Shown here: one piece after another, positions 43,199 to 52,903 of the stretch
Layout: each line of letters opens with the position of its first letter
Numbering within the stretch: the stretch's first letter is position 1
DNA from: Sandarakinorhabdus glacialis
Lineage (GTDB): Bacteria > Pseudomonadota > Alphaproteobacteria > Sphingomonadales > Sphingomonadaceae
Reading direction: 5' to 3'
Length of the DNA: 64,000 bases
Assembly: GCF_014643455.1 (NCBI RefSeq)
Contig: NZ_BMJM01000006.1
Location: 180,129 to 244,128 of the forward strand
Position numbers and translations under genes: made by a program
Notes under the pieces: generated by a model
What the model was told of the DNA's origin: nothing
Seen by the model: only the letters and a program-made list of their open reading frames with translations
Databases searched by the model: none

Positions 43199-44362
43199 TT
43201 GGCAACCAGGGCTGAACAGGTCACGCACGCTGCACCCGTTGCCGGCGATCGGCCGCTGACGATATTGTTTCCGTTCGTCGGCGGGCTGGTCGGCGGCAGC
43301 CATATTTCGGCGGCGATGTTGATCGAGAGCCTCGATCGTGCCGAGTTCCGGCCGCTGGTGCTGATCCACGGTGACGGCGGCGCGGTTGCGGAAATGCTGA
43401 CAGGGCGCGGGTTGGCGTTTGAAGCAGGGCCGCCGGCGCTGTTTCCGATGGGCGGTAATCTGCTGATGAGCTTGCCCGAACGGGTGCGGTTCCTGAAAGC
43501 GCGGGGCGTCGATATCGTCCACACGAACGAGGGCCGGATGCACGTCGCCTGGGGATTGGCAGCGCGCGCCGCAGGGGTGCCGATGCTGTGGCATCACCGC
43601 GGCAATCCGGGAGCGCGGGGTTTGCGGTACCTGGCGCCGTGGGTTGCCGACCGGGTGGTGTCGGTTTCGCGCTTTGCAGCACCGCCGGCCGGGCTGGTGT
43701 CGGCGGCAGCGCGAACGACGGTAATTCACAGTCCGTTCGAATGGCGCCGGGGGCAGGACTATTCCGCGGCTGCAGCGGCGGCGCGGCGCGAACTGGGCGT
43801 GCCGGCGGATACCATTGTGCTGGGGTTCTTCGGGCATTTCGCTGCCCGAAAGCGCCCGCTGGTGTTTATCGAGACGGTGGCGGCGCTGCGGTTGGCGATG
43901 CCGGGGCGGCGCTTTGTCGGACTGATGTTCGGCGCGGAACTCGACTCCGGGCTCGAGGCGCGGATGCGGTCGGCGATCGACCGGCTCGATCTTGGCGACT
44001 GCGTGCGCCTGATGGGTTTTCGCCGGCCCATCGAGCCGTGGATCGCCGCGTGCGACGTCAATGTCGTCACTGCCGTCGACGAGCCGTTCGGACGGACGCT
44101 GATCGAGGCGATGCTGATCGGGACGCCGGTGGTGGCGGCAGCGTCCGGCGGAAATATCGAGGCGATCCGTGACGGCGAAACCGGGATTTTGGTTGAACGC
44201 GACAGCCCGGCGGCGTTTGCGCGGGGTATTGCCGCGTTGCTCGAGCCTGGGCGGGCGGCGGCGATGGCACGAATTGCGGCCGACGAAGCCCGCAAGCGAT
44301 TCAGCGTCGATGCCCATGCCGAGGCGGTGGAATGCCTTTACCGCGACCTCGTGGCCGCCTGA
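43199..44362 (+). CDS. family 4 glycosyltransferase
   Basis: A 387-aa GT-B enzyme. The N-domain has FVGGLVGGSHISAAML, and the C-domain has LGFFGHFAARKRPLVFIE and the donor-site EPFGRTLIEAMLIGTPVVA. The start is a TTG at 43199 behind GGAG. No suitable ATG is available. It is coupled by TGATG to the following gene. Confidence 0.87.
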   Translation: MATRAEQVTHAAPVAGDRPLTILFPFVGGLVGGSHISAAMLIESLDRAEFRPLVLIHGDGGAVAEMLTGRGLAFEAGPPALFPMGGNLLMSLPERVRFLKARGVDIVHTNEGRMHVAWGLAARAAGVPMLWHHRGNPGARGLRYLAPWVADRVVSVSRFAAPPAGLVSAAARTTVIHSPFEWRRGQDYSAAAAAARRELGVPADTIVLGFFGHFAARKRPLVFIETVAALRLAMPGRRFVGLMFGAELDSGLEARMRSAIDRLDLGDCVRLMGFRRPIEPWIAACDVNVVTAVDEPFGRTLIEAMLIGTPVVAAASGGNIEAIRDGETGILVERDSPAAFARGIAALLEPGRAAAMARIAADEARKRFSVDAHAEAVECLYRDLVAA

Positions 44363-45222
44363 TGGCACATATCCACAGCCTTGCCGCCGCTGTTCCCGCG
44401 CTGTCGGACACTGCGGAGCGGGCATTGTTCGCGAGCCTGCGGTTGCCGGGCGGTATCTTCAAGACGACGAGTGCGCGGCGCTTGCCCGATGTCGATCGCG
44501 CTATCGTCGCGGCGCTGCCGCCGGGCATGGCGGTAACGGCGCTCGATGCCGGCGCGTCGTCGGGGACGACGACGCTCGAGCTCGTCGAGGCGCTGGATGC
44601 CGCCGGGCACCGGACGGCGATGACGATGACCGATATCTCGCTGACCGCGCGGCTGGTGTGGCTGTCGCCGCGCTATGCGGTCCTGCTCGACGGCGATGGC
44701 GCGCTGCTCCAGCATCTTGTCGCCGGGCGCGCGGTGCGGCCGTGGCGGCGGCGGCTCGATTATGCGACGCAATTCTGGCTGGTCACCGCCGCTGCCAACC
44801 GCTGGTTCGAACGGGTGCGGGCCCGCGGCGACGTTGAGCGCGCCATGGCGTCGGCGTCGGTGATCCAGCTGGTGGCGCCGCAAGTCGCCGCCCACCGCGG
44901 GATTTCGTGCGAGGAGGGTGACATCTTTGCCGCGCCGCCGCAGCATCACCTGTGTGCCTTCGATGTCGTGCGCGCCGCCAACGTGCTGCTGCCCGACGTG
45001 TTCGGGGAGGAGCGCACCGCGCTCGGGATAGCCCGGTTGATCGAGCGCCTGCGCGGGCCGGGCGCCCTGCTGGTGCTGGCCCGCAGCCCCGCGCCGGGAT
45101 CACGCGGCGTCAACCGCGCCACGATTTTCCGCATGGGCGGCGATGGGCAACTGGCGGTGCTGCGGCGGATCGGGGCTGGCAGCGAGATCGAGGCGCTGGT
45201 GCCCGGCCAACGGCGGAGCTAG
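44362..45222 (+). CDS. SAM-methyltransferase-like protein of unknown substrate
   Basis: A 286-aa protein with a Rossmann motif LDAGASSGTTTLEL near residue 68 and a later strand VVRAANVLLPDVF, compatible with a class I SAM methyltransferase. No specific subfamily was recognised. It follows the glycosyltransferase with a one-base overlap, so it may modify the glycan. Its last 4 nt overlap the convergent GT-C gene. Confidence 0.6.
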   Translation: MAHIHSLAAAVPALSDTAERALFASLRLPGGIFKTTSARRLPDVDRAIVAALPPGMAVTALDAGASSGTTTLELVEALDAAGHRTAMTMTDISLTARLVWLSPRYAVLLDGDGALLQHLVAGRAVRPWRRRLDYATQFWLVTAAANRWFERVRARGDVERAMASASVIQLVAPQVAAHRGISCEEGDIFAAPPQHHLCAFDVVRAANVLLPDVFGEERTALGIARLIERLRGPGALLVLARSPAPGSRGVNRATIFRMGGDGQLAVLRRIGAGSEIEALVPGQRRS

Positions 45223-46643
45223 GGCCGCACGTAAAGCTCGAGTTCGGGGCGTTCCAGCGGTTGCCGGACATAGCCCCTGGTCGACGCATATTCGCGCAGC
45301 CCATCGTCGAGATGCTCCTCAAGACCGACGAGCACCGCGCCCGGCGGGTTGGCGTCGAGCAGCGCCGGCAGCGCCGCCGGCGAGACGAGGCGATAATGGC
45401 GGCGATCCTTGACCGGTATCAGGTCGGCGACGCGGTAGACGAACGGCCCGGCGGCAAGCTCGGGATAGATCGTGCCGCCGGCCTCGAGGGCGTATACCGG
45501 CGATAGCGTCGCAATCGGGCGACCGCGCGCGGCGGCGACGATGGCCACCGAATCGCGGTGGACGCTGTTGCCTGTCCATTTCGCCGGGCGTGCCAGCAGC
45601 GGCAGTTCGGCCAGCAGCCGCGGCCCGCCGGTGACGATCGCGAGCACGGCGACGGCGACTAGCAGCGGCGCCGCGGACGTGCGTTCCCCAGGACCGAGTT
45701 CGCCGAGCAGGAGCAGCATCAGCACGATGGCAAACGGCAGCGGCGGGGTGAAATATTGCGGGAACGAGGGCGTCGGAACGAACGCTACCATGATGCCGGC
45801 CAGCACCAGCCCGGCGGTCAGCATGACGGGCCAGCGTGGCCGCCAGCCGCGCCGCAACAGCTGCAATCCGGCAACGACGATCACCAGCGCGGTGAGCAAG
45901 GTCGCGCCGCTGCCCCACACCGACTGCGCCAGCAGGAACCGGTCCTTGAACGACACGACAAGGTCTTCCTGCTGCATCGCCCAGGCGTGGTGCGGCCCGC
46001 GATGATAGCTGAAGACATGCGCGGCGAAGCCGGCGGAATCGACCGCAAAGGCGTAAAGCGTCGGTAGGCCGCCGATGATGCCGCCGGCGATAAGGGGCAG
46101 CGTGACGAGGCGCAGCCGCCGGGCGAGGCCGATCCTTTGGGGCACCAGCAGGGCTGCCACGGCAAAGGGCGGCATGATGGCGACGAAATTGGCCTTGAGG
46201 CCGATCGCCACCGCCAGCAGGAACCCCGACAGGAACAGCAGCGCGGCGTGCGGGCGTTCGCGGTCGGCACCGGCGAGGAACGCCAGCAGGCCGCCGAGCG
46301 CAAACGGGATTGGCAGGAAGTTGTTGGTGATCAGCGTCCCCGAGCGGTCGATCAGCAGCGGGTTTGTGACCAGCAGCAGCACGCCGAGTGCCGCGATCAT
46401 CCGGCTGCGCGTCGCTCGCCAGCCGATGGCCGCGACCAGCGCGGCGGCGGCGAGCCAGGCGACGAAGACCAGCGCGCGGCCGGCGAGGAAGGGACGCGCC
46501 GGAAACAGGGCGTCGACCGCTGCCAGCATGATCGGCAGATTGGGCAGGTGATTGAACCCGAAGTCGCGGTACAGGTCGCCGGACCCAAACAGGATTCCGG
46601 CGGGGAAGAACATCTGCTCGTCGTGGCGGAGCGGTTCGGCCAT
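45219..46643 (-). CDS. GT-C (PMT/ArnT-like) membrane glycosyltransferase, start uncertain
   Basis: At least 474 residues with about ten hydrophobic helices and an early HDEQMF motif, where the acidic pair matches the catalytic loop of GT-C enzymes using polyprenyl-phosphate sugars. The ATG at 46643 falls after the predicted first helix. In-frame codons for that helix (TWLLAAAALLVAAALFARL) continue upstream to the Wza-like gene's stop, without an ATG, GTG or TTG. The true start is thus probably a rare codon (CTG or ATC) near 46763. It is the last gene of the minus-strand export operon. Confidence 0.72.
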   Translation of the reverse strand: MAEPLRHDEQMFFPAGILFGSGDLYRDFGFNHLPNLPIMLAAVDALFPARPFLAGRALVFVAWLAAAALVAAIGWRATRSRMIAALGVLLLVTNPLLIDRSGTLITNNFLPIPFALGGLLAFLAGADRERPHAALLFLSGFLLAVAIGLKANFVAIMPPFAVAALLVPQRIGLARRLRLVTLPLIAGGIIGGLPTLYAFAVDSAGFAAHVFSYHRGPHHAWAMQQEDLVVSFKDRFLLAQSVWGSGATLLTALVIVVAGLQLLRRGWRPRWPVMLTAGLVLAGIMVAFVPTPSFPQYFTPPLPFAIVLMLLLLGELGPGERTSAAPLLVAVAVLAIVTGGPRLLAELPLLARPAKWTGNSVHRDSVAIVAAARGRPIATLSPVYALEAGGTIYPELAAGPFVYRVADLIPVKDRRHYRLVSPAALPALLDANPPGAVLVGLEEHLDDGLREYASTRGYVRQPLERPELELYVRP

Positions 46644-46762
46644 CAGCCGGGCGAACAGCGCTGCCGCAACGAGCAGCGCCGCCGCCGCGAGCAGCCAGGT
46701 GCCGGGGCGCCGATCGCGATGCGCGGTCGCGGCGGGTGCCGGGTGCGGAACGGACCGGATGT

Positions 46763-47320
46763 TCAGAACCAGCCTTCGGCGATGCTGATCGTGTCGCCGG
46801 GCTGGACTCGCGTCTCGGGGGTCGCCTTGCCCTTCGCCATCTTGTTGTCCTGGCCGCGTACGATCACCGCGCTGTCGGTCTTGGCCCGGAAGGTGAAGCC
46901 GCCGGCGATCGACACCGCCGTCAGCACCGACATTCCGGGGACATAGGGATATTGGCCGGGCTTCTGGACTTCGCCGAGGATGAAGAACGGCCGATACTTG
47001 GTGACCTGGACGCTGACGCTGGGTTGGCGGACCAGGTCCTTTTCACGCAGCGCGGTGACGATCGCCGTTTCGAGTTCCCCGATCGACTTGCCGCTGGCGC
47101 CGACAAGGCCGACCAGCGGGATCGAGATCGTGCCGTCGTCGCCGATGGCATAGCTGTTGTTGGCGGCATCGAGGCTGAAGATGGTGACGCGGACCTCGTC
47201 GCCTGTGCCGAGGCGATAGGGCCCGGCAGCGGCATCGGTGATGGGCGGCAGCTTGGCGGCGAGCGCCGGCTGGCCGAGCCCGAGGACAAGCAGGAATGCC
47301 AGTAACAGGTGCCGGATCAT
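46763..47320 (-). CDS. Wza-like polysaccharide export protein
   Basis: A 185-aa periplasmic protein. A signal peptide ends at ALA, then a Poly_export domain (YRLGTGDEVRVTIF, DGTISIPLVGLVGASG) and one SLBB repeat (FILGEVQKPGQYPYVPGMSV). It lacks the lipobox and the C-terminal helix of full-length Wza, as is common in short exopolysaccharide-type members. It therefore needs an outer-membrane partner, perhaps the barrel at 41750-42979. It overlaps the polymerase gene by 4 nt. Confidence 0.9.
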   Translation of the reverse strand: MIRHLLLAFLLVLGLGQPALAAKLPPITDAAAGPYRLGTGDEVRVTIFSLDAANNSYAIGDDGTISIPLVGLVGASGKSIGELETAIVTALREKDLVRQPSVSVQVTKYRPFFILGEVQKPGQYPYVPGMSVLTAVSIAGGFTFRAKTDSAVIVRGQDNKMAKGKATPETRVQPGDTISIAEGWF

Positions 47321-48585
47321 GTCGCGTTCCCCTTGGTCGCACGCTGGCGGGCGCTTGTCGCAAATCCCATCGCGATGATGACCGGCACCAGCCAGTGACG
47401 CGAGTACATATGCGGGCTGGCAGTCGAGGCGATGAGAAACGTCGAGCTCACCGCCAGCGCGAGACCGGCATCGCCGCGATCGCGCCTGACTGCCATTGCC
47501 GCCGTCGCGATGAGCAGGAAGACCATCAGTAGCCAGCCCATCAAAGCGAAGATGCCGCCCTCGGTCCAAAGCAGGAGGTAGATCTGGTGGACCGGCGCGT
47601 GTTCGATGCTGACGACGCGGAACTGGTCGACGCCGAGACCGAGCAGGCTGGTATGGTCGATCATCTCCCACGCCTCGCGGACGAGATCCATGCGCCCCAC
47701 GAACGTCCCGGCCTGTTCGATGTCGCCGTGCTGGAGCGCGGGCGCGACGCGGCGCCCGAAAGCCTCGGGCAGGGTCACGCCGAACGACAGCACCGCAGCG
47801 ACCGGGATTGCGCCGGCGGCGATCATCCGCGGCGAAAGCCAGGCGCCGGCGACGATGGCATAGATCAGCAACGACAGCACCGCTGCGGCGAACGCCGTGA
47901 ACGACGCCGCCAGCACCAGCCCGGTGCCGAGGATGCCGGTGGCGATCACGGCGGCGTAAAGGCCGATGGCGCGGCGGCGGCGCAGGTGGATGACATAGGG
48001 CAGGGTCATCGCGATGACGACGCCGTTCCAGTTGCCATCGGCGAGGAAGGCGCCGAGCCGCCGGCCGCCGGTGATGAATTCCGGCCCGAATTTCTGCATG
48101 TCCGCGTAGGAGCCGGCATAGAAGAAATAAACGAGGATGCCGAAGGCCTCCATTGCCGTGACGCCGGCGACCAGCGCCCGGCCGAACAGCAGCAGGTCAT
48201 CTTCGCTGTCGGCCATCAACAGCAGCGGCAGCAGGACCAGCGCAAAGCCATATTGCAGCGCGACGGTCAGCCAGCGGGTGGCATCGCCGTTGACGAGACT
48301 GCTGATGAACAGCGCCGAGATCATCATCGCAAAAGCCAGCAGCCAGGCCGCGGTCATATGGCCAAAGGGCTGGATCGGCAGGCGCCCGGCCGCCAGCAAC
48401 AGGCCGAATCCCATGCAGAACAGCGCGTCGCTGAGGGTGAACAGCTCCTCGAACGGGCGCCAGCTAAGGTAGGAGGTAAAGAACACCCCGCCGGCGATCG
48501 CCAGCATCGCGGCGCGCTGCAGGAATTGCCGTTGGGCGGCCACCTGGCTTGAGGCCGCGCCGCGCGGGAGCGCCGAAATCGTCAT
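47317..48585 (-). CDS. Wzy/O-antigen ligase-like polymerase
   Basis: A 422-aa protein with about ten to twelve helices. A large periplasmic loop carries the O-antigen ligase family signature region (HTSLLGLGVDQFRVVSIEHAPVHQIYLLLWTEGG, where the LG...H...H.L..L.E.G spacing is typical). It probably polymerises repeat units. The start at 48585 overlaps the sulfotransferase stop by 4 nt. Confidence 0.83.
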   Translation of the reverse strand: MTISALPRGAASSQVAAQRQFLQRAAMLAIAGGVFFTSYLSWRPFEELFTLSDALFCMGFGLLLAAGRLPIQPFGHMTAAWLLAFAMMISALFISSLVNGDATRWLTVALQYGFALVLLPLLLMADSEDDLLLFGRALVAGVTAMEAFGILVYFFYAGSYADMQKFGPEFITGGRRLGAFLADGNWNGVVIAMTLPYVIHLRRRRAIGLYAAVIATGILGTGLVLAASFTAFAAAVLSLLIYAIVAGAWLSPRMIAAGAIPVAAVLSFGVTLPEAFGRRVAPALQHGDIEQAGTFVGRMDLVREAWEMIDHTSLLGLGVDQFRVVSIEHAPVHQIYLLLWTEGGIFALMGWLLMVFLLIATAAMAVRRDRGDAGLALAVSSTFLIASTASPHMYSRHWLVPVIIAMGFATSARQRATKGNAT

Positions 48586-49421
48586 TCCGACTTGCCCATA
48601 GCCAGCCACGGCCGCAGGTCGCGGCCGATCATCATGCCGAGTTGCCGGACGTCCTCGGCATAAAAGTCCCGCAGCCGCAGCCGCAGGTCGGAGGTCAGCG
48701 GCGGATAGGCAACCGGGCGCGACAGCCGGCGGTGGACGGCGGCGAACAGCGGCGATGAGCGCAGGGGCGCGATTGCCGGCTTGATCGGTGCCATCAGCTT
48801 GCGCACCGCGAGCGGCAGCATCGGGGCGCGGCTGTCGTTCTGGTACTCGTCGATGGCGACGGGATGCAGCGCTGCCCGCGCGCCGATATGCTTGCCGACA
48901 TGGTGTAGCGTTGCCTCGGGCTTGGCGCGGATGTCGTCATACAGGATGATCTGCAGCTGCTCGGCCGGGAAATGTTCGAGCACGCGCGCCAGGTGCTGGC
49001 GGTACAGGCCACCGGTCAGGAAGCGCGGCTGTTCGCCGGTATTGCCGAGGTAGCGCTCGATCTGGCCATCGACCGAGCCGCGGCGGTACAGCATGCAATA
49101 GTCCGAATAGGCACGGTCGATGGGATTGCGCAGCTGCACGACCAGCCGAACCTTGGGCAGGTCGTGCGCGAGTCGCTGGGCGGCACGGGGATGGGCAAGA
49201 TAATCGGCCGATTTTTCGCCGATGAGCAGGTCGTCGCCGGCGTCGGCGAAAAGGCCCGAATACCAGCCGGCGCCGCGATCATAGTTGCTGCTGAAAAAAT
49301 GCGGCTCGGCCTTGGGCAGGAAAATCGACGGCTGGCTGCGCAATTGATGGGCGATCCAGGTCGTCGCGGCCTTGACCGCGCCGATGATGACGAACTGCGG
49401 CAGGCGGGCGGCGCGTGCCAT
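48582..49421 (-). CDS. sulfotransferase
   Basis: A 279-aa PAPS-dependent sulfotransferase. The 5'-phosphosulfate loop is GAVKAATTWI near the N-terminus and the 3'-phosphate motif is in LRNPIDRAYSDYCM. A GTG at 49424 would add one residue. It lies in a tight polymerase-export operon, so it probably sulfates the exopolysaccharide or a lipid-linked precursor. PAPS supply genes are not in this window. Confidence 0.87.
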   Translation of the reverse strand: MARAARLPQFVIIGAVKAATTWIAHQLRSQPSIFLPKAEPHFFSSNYDRGAGWYSGLFADAGDDLLIGEKSADYLAHPRAAQRLAHDLPKVRLVVQLRNPIDRAYSDYCMLYRRGSVDGQIERYLGNTGEQPRFLTGGLYRQHLARVLEHFPAEQLQIILYDDIRAKPEATLHHVGKHIGARAALHPVAIDEYQNDSRAPMLPLAVRKLMAPIKPAIAPLRSSPLFAAVHRRLSRPVAYPPLTSDLRLRLRDFYAEDVRQLGMMIGRDLRPWLAMGKSE

Positions 49422-50644
49422 CACGCTGTCCCCTCGTTGATGATGGCCGCGAGCCGCCTGCCGATGAGGGCGACGTCGTCGGTGGAAAGCGTCGGGTCGA
49501 TCGGCAGCATCAGGCTGGTTTCGCCGAGGAGGCGCGCCATCGGCAGGCGCTGCGGCGGCGCCAGGCCGGCCGCGACAAAGGCCTGCTCGCGGTAGATTTC
49601 GGGGCAGATGCCGGCTTGGCAGGGAAGCCCCTGCGCCATCGCCGTCTTGACGATGCGATCGCGGTCCCAGCCGGCACGCAGCAGTTTTGGCCGGATAAAG
49701 GCGTAGTATTTATAGCGGGCATGCTCGATATCGGGTTCCGGAACCGTCAGCCGCAATGCGGCCAGATTGCCGAGCGCAGCGTCGAGCGTATCGGCGCGCG
49801 CTTGCCGTGCCGCCAGCGTGGCCGGGAGGCGCGCCAGTTGCCGGCGTCCGATGGCGGCCTGCATCTCGGTCATCCGGTGGTTGCTGCCGAAGCTGCCATG
49901 CAGCCAGCGAAACTGCGGCCCGGGCGGCTGGGGCGCGGCCAGTTGCTTGCCGTGATCCTTGAGCGACCAGGCGCGGGCGTGGACCTCGGCATCGCGCAAC
50001 ACGAGCATGCCGCCTTCGCCGCCGGTCGAGATGATCTTGTCGGTGCAGAAGGAAAAGCTCGCAGCGTCGCCGAACGAGCCGACCGGGCGGCCGCCAAGGC
50101 GCGCGCCATGGGCCTGGGCACAGTCCTCGACGACGCGGAGGTCGTTGTCCCGGGCCAGCGCCATGATCGCGTCCATGTCGCAGGGCCAGCCGGCGACATG
50201 GACCGGCAGGATGGCGCGGGTGCGCGGGGTCAGGACCGCGGCGATGCCGGCGGCGGCGATGCCCTGGCTGTGGGGATCGACATCGGCGAAGACTGGCGTT
50301 GCACCGACGGCGACGACGACGCTAGCCGACGCGACGAAGCTGCGCGGTGTCACCACGACTTCGTCGCCGGCGCCGATGCCGAGGGCGCGCAGGGCGATCT
50401 CGAGGGTGACCGTGCCGTTGGCCATGGCGATGGCATGGGGTTGGTTGGAAAGCGCGGCGAAGCCGGCTTCGAAGGCGCGGACTTCGTCGCCGTGGTGGAG
50501 GGCGTTGACGCGGCCCGAGCGCAGGACCGCGACGACTGCCTCGATCTCGTCCTCGTCGTGGACCGGCCAGCGTGATGCCGGGATCGCCAGCAGGGGCGCC
50601 TGTCCTGGGCTTCCGGTCCCTTGCAGCACGGTCTCGGCTCTCAC
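49421..50644 (-). CDS. DegT/DnrJ/EryC1 sugar aminotransferase
   Basis: A 407-aa PLP-dependent enzyme with the internal-aldimine Lys present (SFSFCTDKIISTGGEGGM). It therefore aminates a keto sugar, unlike the His-variant at 34682. The start was set at GTG 50644, which overlaps the CapD-like gene's stop by 4 nt (GTGA). The pairing suggests formation of a UDP-4-amino-4,6-dideoxy sugar from the dehydratase product. Confidence 0.87.
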   Translation of the reverse strand: MRAETVLQGTGSPGQAPLLAIPASRWPVHDEDEIEAVVAVLRSGRVNALHHGDEVRAFEAGFAALSNQPHAIAMANGTVTLEIALRALGIGAGDEVVVTPRSFVASASVVVAVGATPVFADVDPHSQGIAAAGIAAVLTPRTRAILPVHVAGWPCDMDAIMALARDNDLRVVEDCAQAHGARLGGRPVGSFGDAASFSFCTDKIISTGGEGGMLVLRDAEVHARAWSLKDHGKQLAAPQPPGPQFRWLHGSFGSNHRMTEMQAAIGRRQLARLPATLAARQARADTLDAALGNLAALRLTVPEPDIEHARYKYYAFIRPKLLRAGWDRDRIVKTAMAQGLPCQAGICPEIYREQAFVAAGLAPPQRLPMARLLGETSLMLPIDPTLSTDDVALIGRRLAAIINEGTA

Positions 50645-52680
50645 GTCCGCGCGCTTTCGAAGGTGGCGGTGGCCAGAATTGGCTGGGCCAGGACCGGGGT
50701 TGCCGGAACTGCGACCTCGATGTCCGGAGCCGCGGTGCTGCAATCGGCCGAAAGCGGCCCTGAGCGCAGCAGTTGCGTCACGATGGCCCGCACGGCGATG
50801 GCATCGTCGGTGGCGGCTGCGGCGGCAAGCCGGTCGAAGATCGCATTGAGCACCGACAGTTCGATGGACACCGGCTCGGCGGCGAAGATGCCGGGCAGCG
50901 ACGACGCGAGACGTTTTTCAGTGCTGTCGAACAGCTCCTCGTAAAGCTTCTCGCCCGGCCGCAGCCCGACGATGTCGATCTGGACGTCTTTGTCGGGAAC
51001 GAGGCCGGCGAGGCGGATCATGCGGCGCGCGATGTCGATGATCGGGATCGGTTCGCCCATGTCGAGGACGAAGATCAGGCCATGGTGCGAATTGTGCTGG
51101 AGCGCGTGCGCCGCGCCCTGGAGGATGAGATGCACGGCCTCGTGGACGGTCATGAAATAGCGGCGGATCTTGGGATGGGTGACGGTCAGCGGCACGCGCC
51201 GGCTGAGCTGGCGCTGAAACAGCGGGATCAGCGAGCCGCTCGAGCCGACGACATTGCCGAAACGCACTGTCAGGAAGCGTGTCTGGACGGGCTTGTCGAT
51301 GCCGACGAGATCGAGCGCCTGGCAGTAAAGTTCGCCCAGCCGCTTGCTGGCACCCATGATGCCGACGGGGTTGACAGCCTTGTCGGTCGACACCTGGACC
51401 ATGGCGCGCGCGCCGTAGCGCTTGGCGGCGTCGGCGACGTTGCGGGTGCCCAGCACATTGGTCTGGATGCCCGAGCAGGCGTTGGCCTCGACCAGCGGCA
51501 CATGCTTGAGCGCCGCTGCGTGGAACACGAGGTTGGGGCGGTATTTGGCGAAGACGTTCATCAGGTTGCCGCGCTGGCGGATCGAGCACAGCACCGCGGC
51601 ACGCTGGATGTGCGGGTAGCTTTCGAAAAGCTCCTGGTCGATGCTGTAGAGGTTGAATTCGCAGGCATCGAGCAGGATGATCTCGCTGGGGCCGGCAGCG
51701 GCGATCTGGTTGACCAGCTCGCGGCCGATGGTGCCGCCGGCGCCCGTGACCATGACGCGCTGGTGGGCGACGAAATTGGCGATGCCGGCGGTATCGGCGA
51801 TGCGCGGCGCGCGGCCGAGCAACGTCGCGAAATCGAGCGGGGTGAAGACGCCGTCGGCGCTGGCCTTTTCGGGCGTGGCCGATACGGGCAGCCGCGACAC
51901 CGTCAGCCCGAGGCTCTCGGCCTCGCCGACCAGCCGCACCAGGCTGGCACCCACCAGCCGCCCGGGGTCGTCCACCAGCAGGATGCAGTCGGGACGCTGG
52001 CCAGCGACTTCGAGCCGCTTGACCGCGATGGCCAGCGCATCGGGATCGCCCAGCACCGGCACGCCGCGAACCTTGAGCGCGAGGTGCCCGGCGACATCGT
52101 CGAGGATGCCGACCGCGACAAGGCCGGCCGACGGGTTCGATTCGATCTGGCGCAATGCCACTTCGACGCGGTCGCCGCTGCCGATCAGCAGCGCGCGGCG
52201 GCGCGTGACGGCGACTCCATCGCCGGCGGGTTCGGCGGCGCGCCGGCCGCGGAGATGATCGGCAACCAGCCGCCGCGCCAGCCGCGCGCCCGCCAGCCCG
52301 GCGACAAGGACGAACCACTGGATGATCGGCACCGATGTCGGCAGCCATTCGGCCCGGCCGGCGGCAGCGAGCATCAGCGTCGACGCCCCGATGGCGACAC
52401 CGGCCGCGACAAGGATCGCCGGCAACGCAGTCGCCGACATATAGCGCCAGACATGACTATATAGCCCGGCAAGGTGGAAGACGATCACCGAGACCAGCGC
52501 GACGACCGGCAGCGCGGTGACCAAGCCGTCCAGCATCGCCGGCGGGATATGGCCGTTCATGCGGAGGAACAGCGCCAGCGCCAGCGAGCCGGTTGCCGAC
52601 AGGACATCGAGCCCCGCCAGCGCCAGGTAGCGGATACGGCGTCCCGTGATCCTGACCCCGAGTTTTTCTGCAACCCCCAT
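50641..52680 (-). CDS. CapD/FlaA1-type membrane NDP-sugar 4,6-dehydratase
   Basis: A 679-aa protein with four N-terminal helices, a first nucleotide-binding region (LLIGSGDRVEVALR) and a C-terminal SDR domain (TGAGGTIGREL, STDKAVNPVGIMGASKR, where the Met-Lys pair replaces Tyr-Lys as in PglF/WbpM). Such enzymes make UDP-4-keto-6-deoxy-HexNAc. The start at 52680 (MGVAEKLG) opens the protein just before the first helix. In-frame codons upstream are not protein-like. It is the first gene of the minus-strand operon ending at 45219. Confidence 0.9.
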   Translation of the reverse strand: MGVAEKLGVRITGRRIRYLALAGLDVLSATGSLALALFLRMNGHIPPAMLDGLVTALPVVALVSVIVFHLAGLYSHVWRYMSATALPAILVAAGVAIGASTLMLAAAGRAEWLPTSVPIIQWFVLVAGLAGARLARRLVADHLRGRRAAEPAGDGVAVTRRRALLIGSGDRVEVALRQIESNPSAGLVAVGILDDVAGHLALKVRGVPVLGDPDALAIAVKRLEVAGQRPDCILLVDDPGRLVGASLVRLVGEAESLGLTVSRLPVSATPEKASADGVFTPLDFATLLGRAPRIADTAGIANFVAHQRVMVTGAGGTIGRELVNQIAAAGPSEIILLDACEFNLYSIDQELFESYPHIQRAAVLCSIRQRGNLMNVFAKYRPNLVFHAAALKHVPLVEANACSGIQTNVLGTRNVADAAKRYGARAMVQVSTDKAVNPVGIMGASKRLGELYCQALDLVGIDKPVQTRFLTVRFGNVVGSSGSLIPLFQRQLSRRVPLTVTHPKIRRYFMTVHEAVHLILQGAAHALQHNSHHGLIFVLDMGEPIPIIDIARRMIRLAGLVPDKDVQIDIVGLRPGEKLYEELFDSTEKRLASSLPGIFAAEPVSIELSVLNAIFDRLAAAAATDDAIAVRAIVTQLLRSGPLSADCSTAAPDIEVAVPATPVLAQPILATATFESART

Positions 52681-52903
52681 CCCGATACCCCAAATCCTGT
52701 GCCGTACCTGTGGCTTGACTGCCGCCGCTGCGACCGTGATGCGTGCAACATAGGCCAATGAGTCCGGCAAAAAGCTGGGCATTCCGGGCATTATCCGAAC
52801 GGGCATCGGCGCCCGTTAATTCAGGTGCAACCTTTGCCGGGCTCCAAAGTATATGCGCCGCATGTGCCCGCGCACACGCCGGGTGCGGGGGTTATGCAAG
52901 GCC
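52681..52903. promoter_or_regulatory. divergent promoter region with a small hairpin
   Basis: A 223-nt region between two divergent polysaccharide operons. It includes a 7-bp hairpin (AACGGGC with GCCCGTT, 52798-52817). No clear promoter was fixed. Confidence 0.35.
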
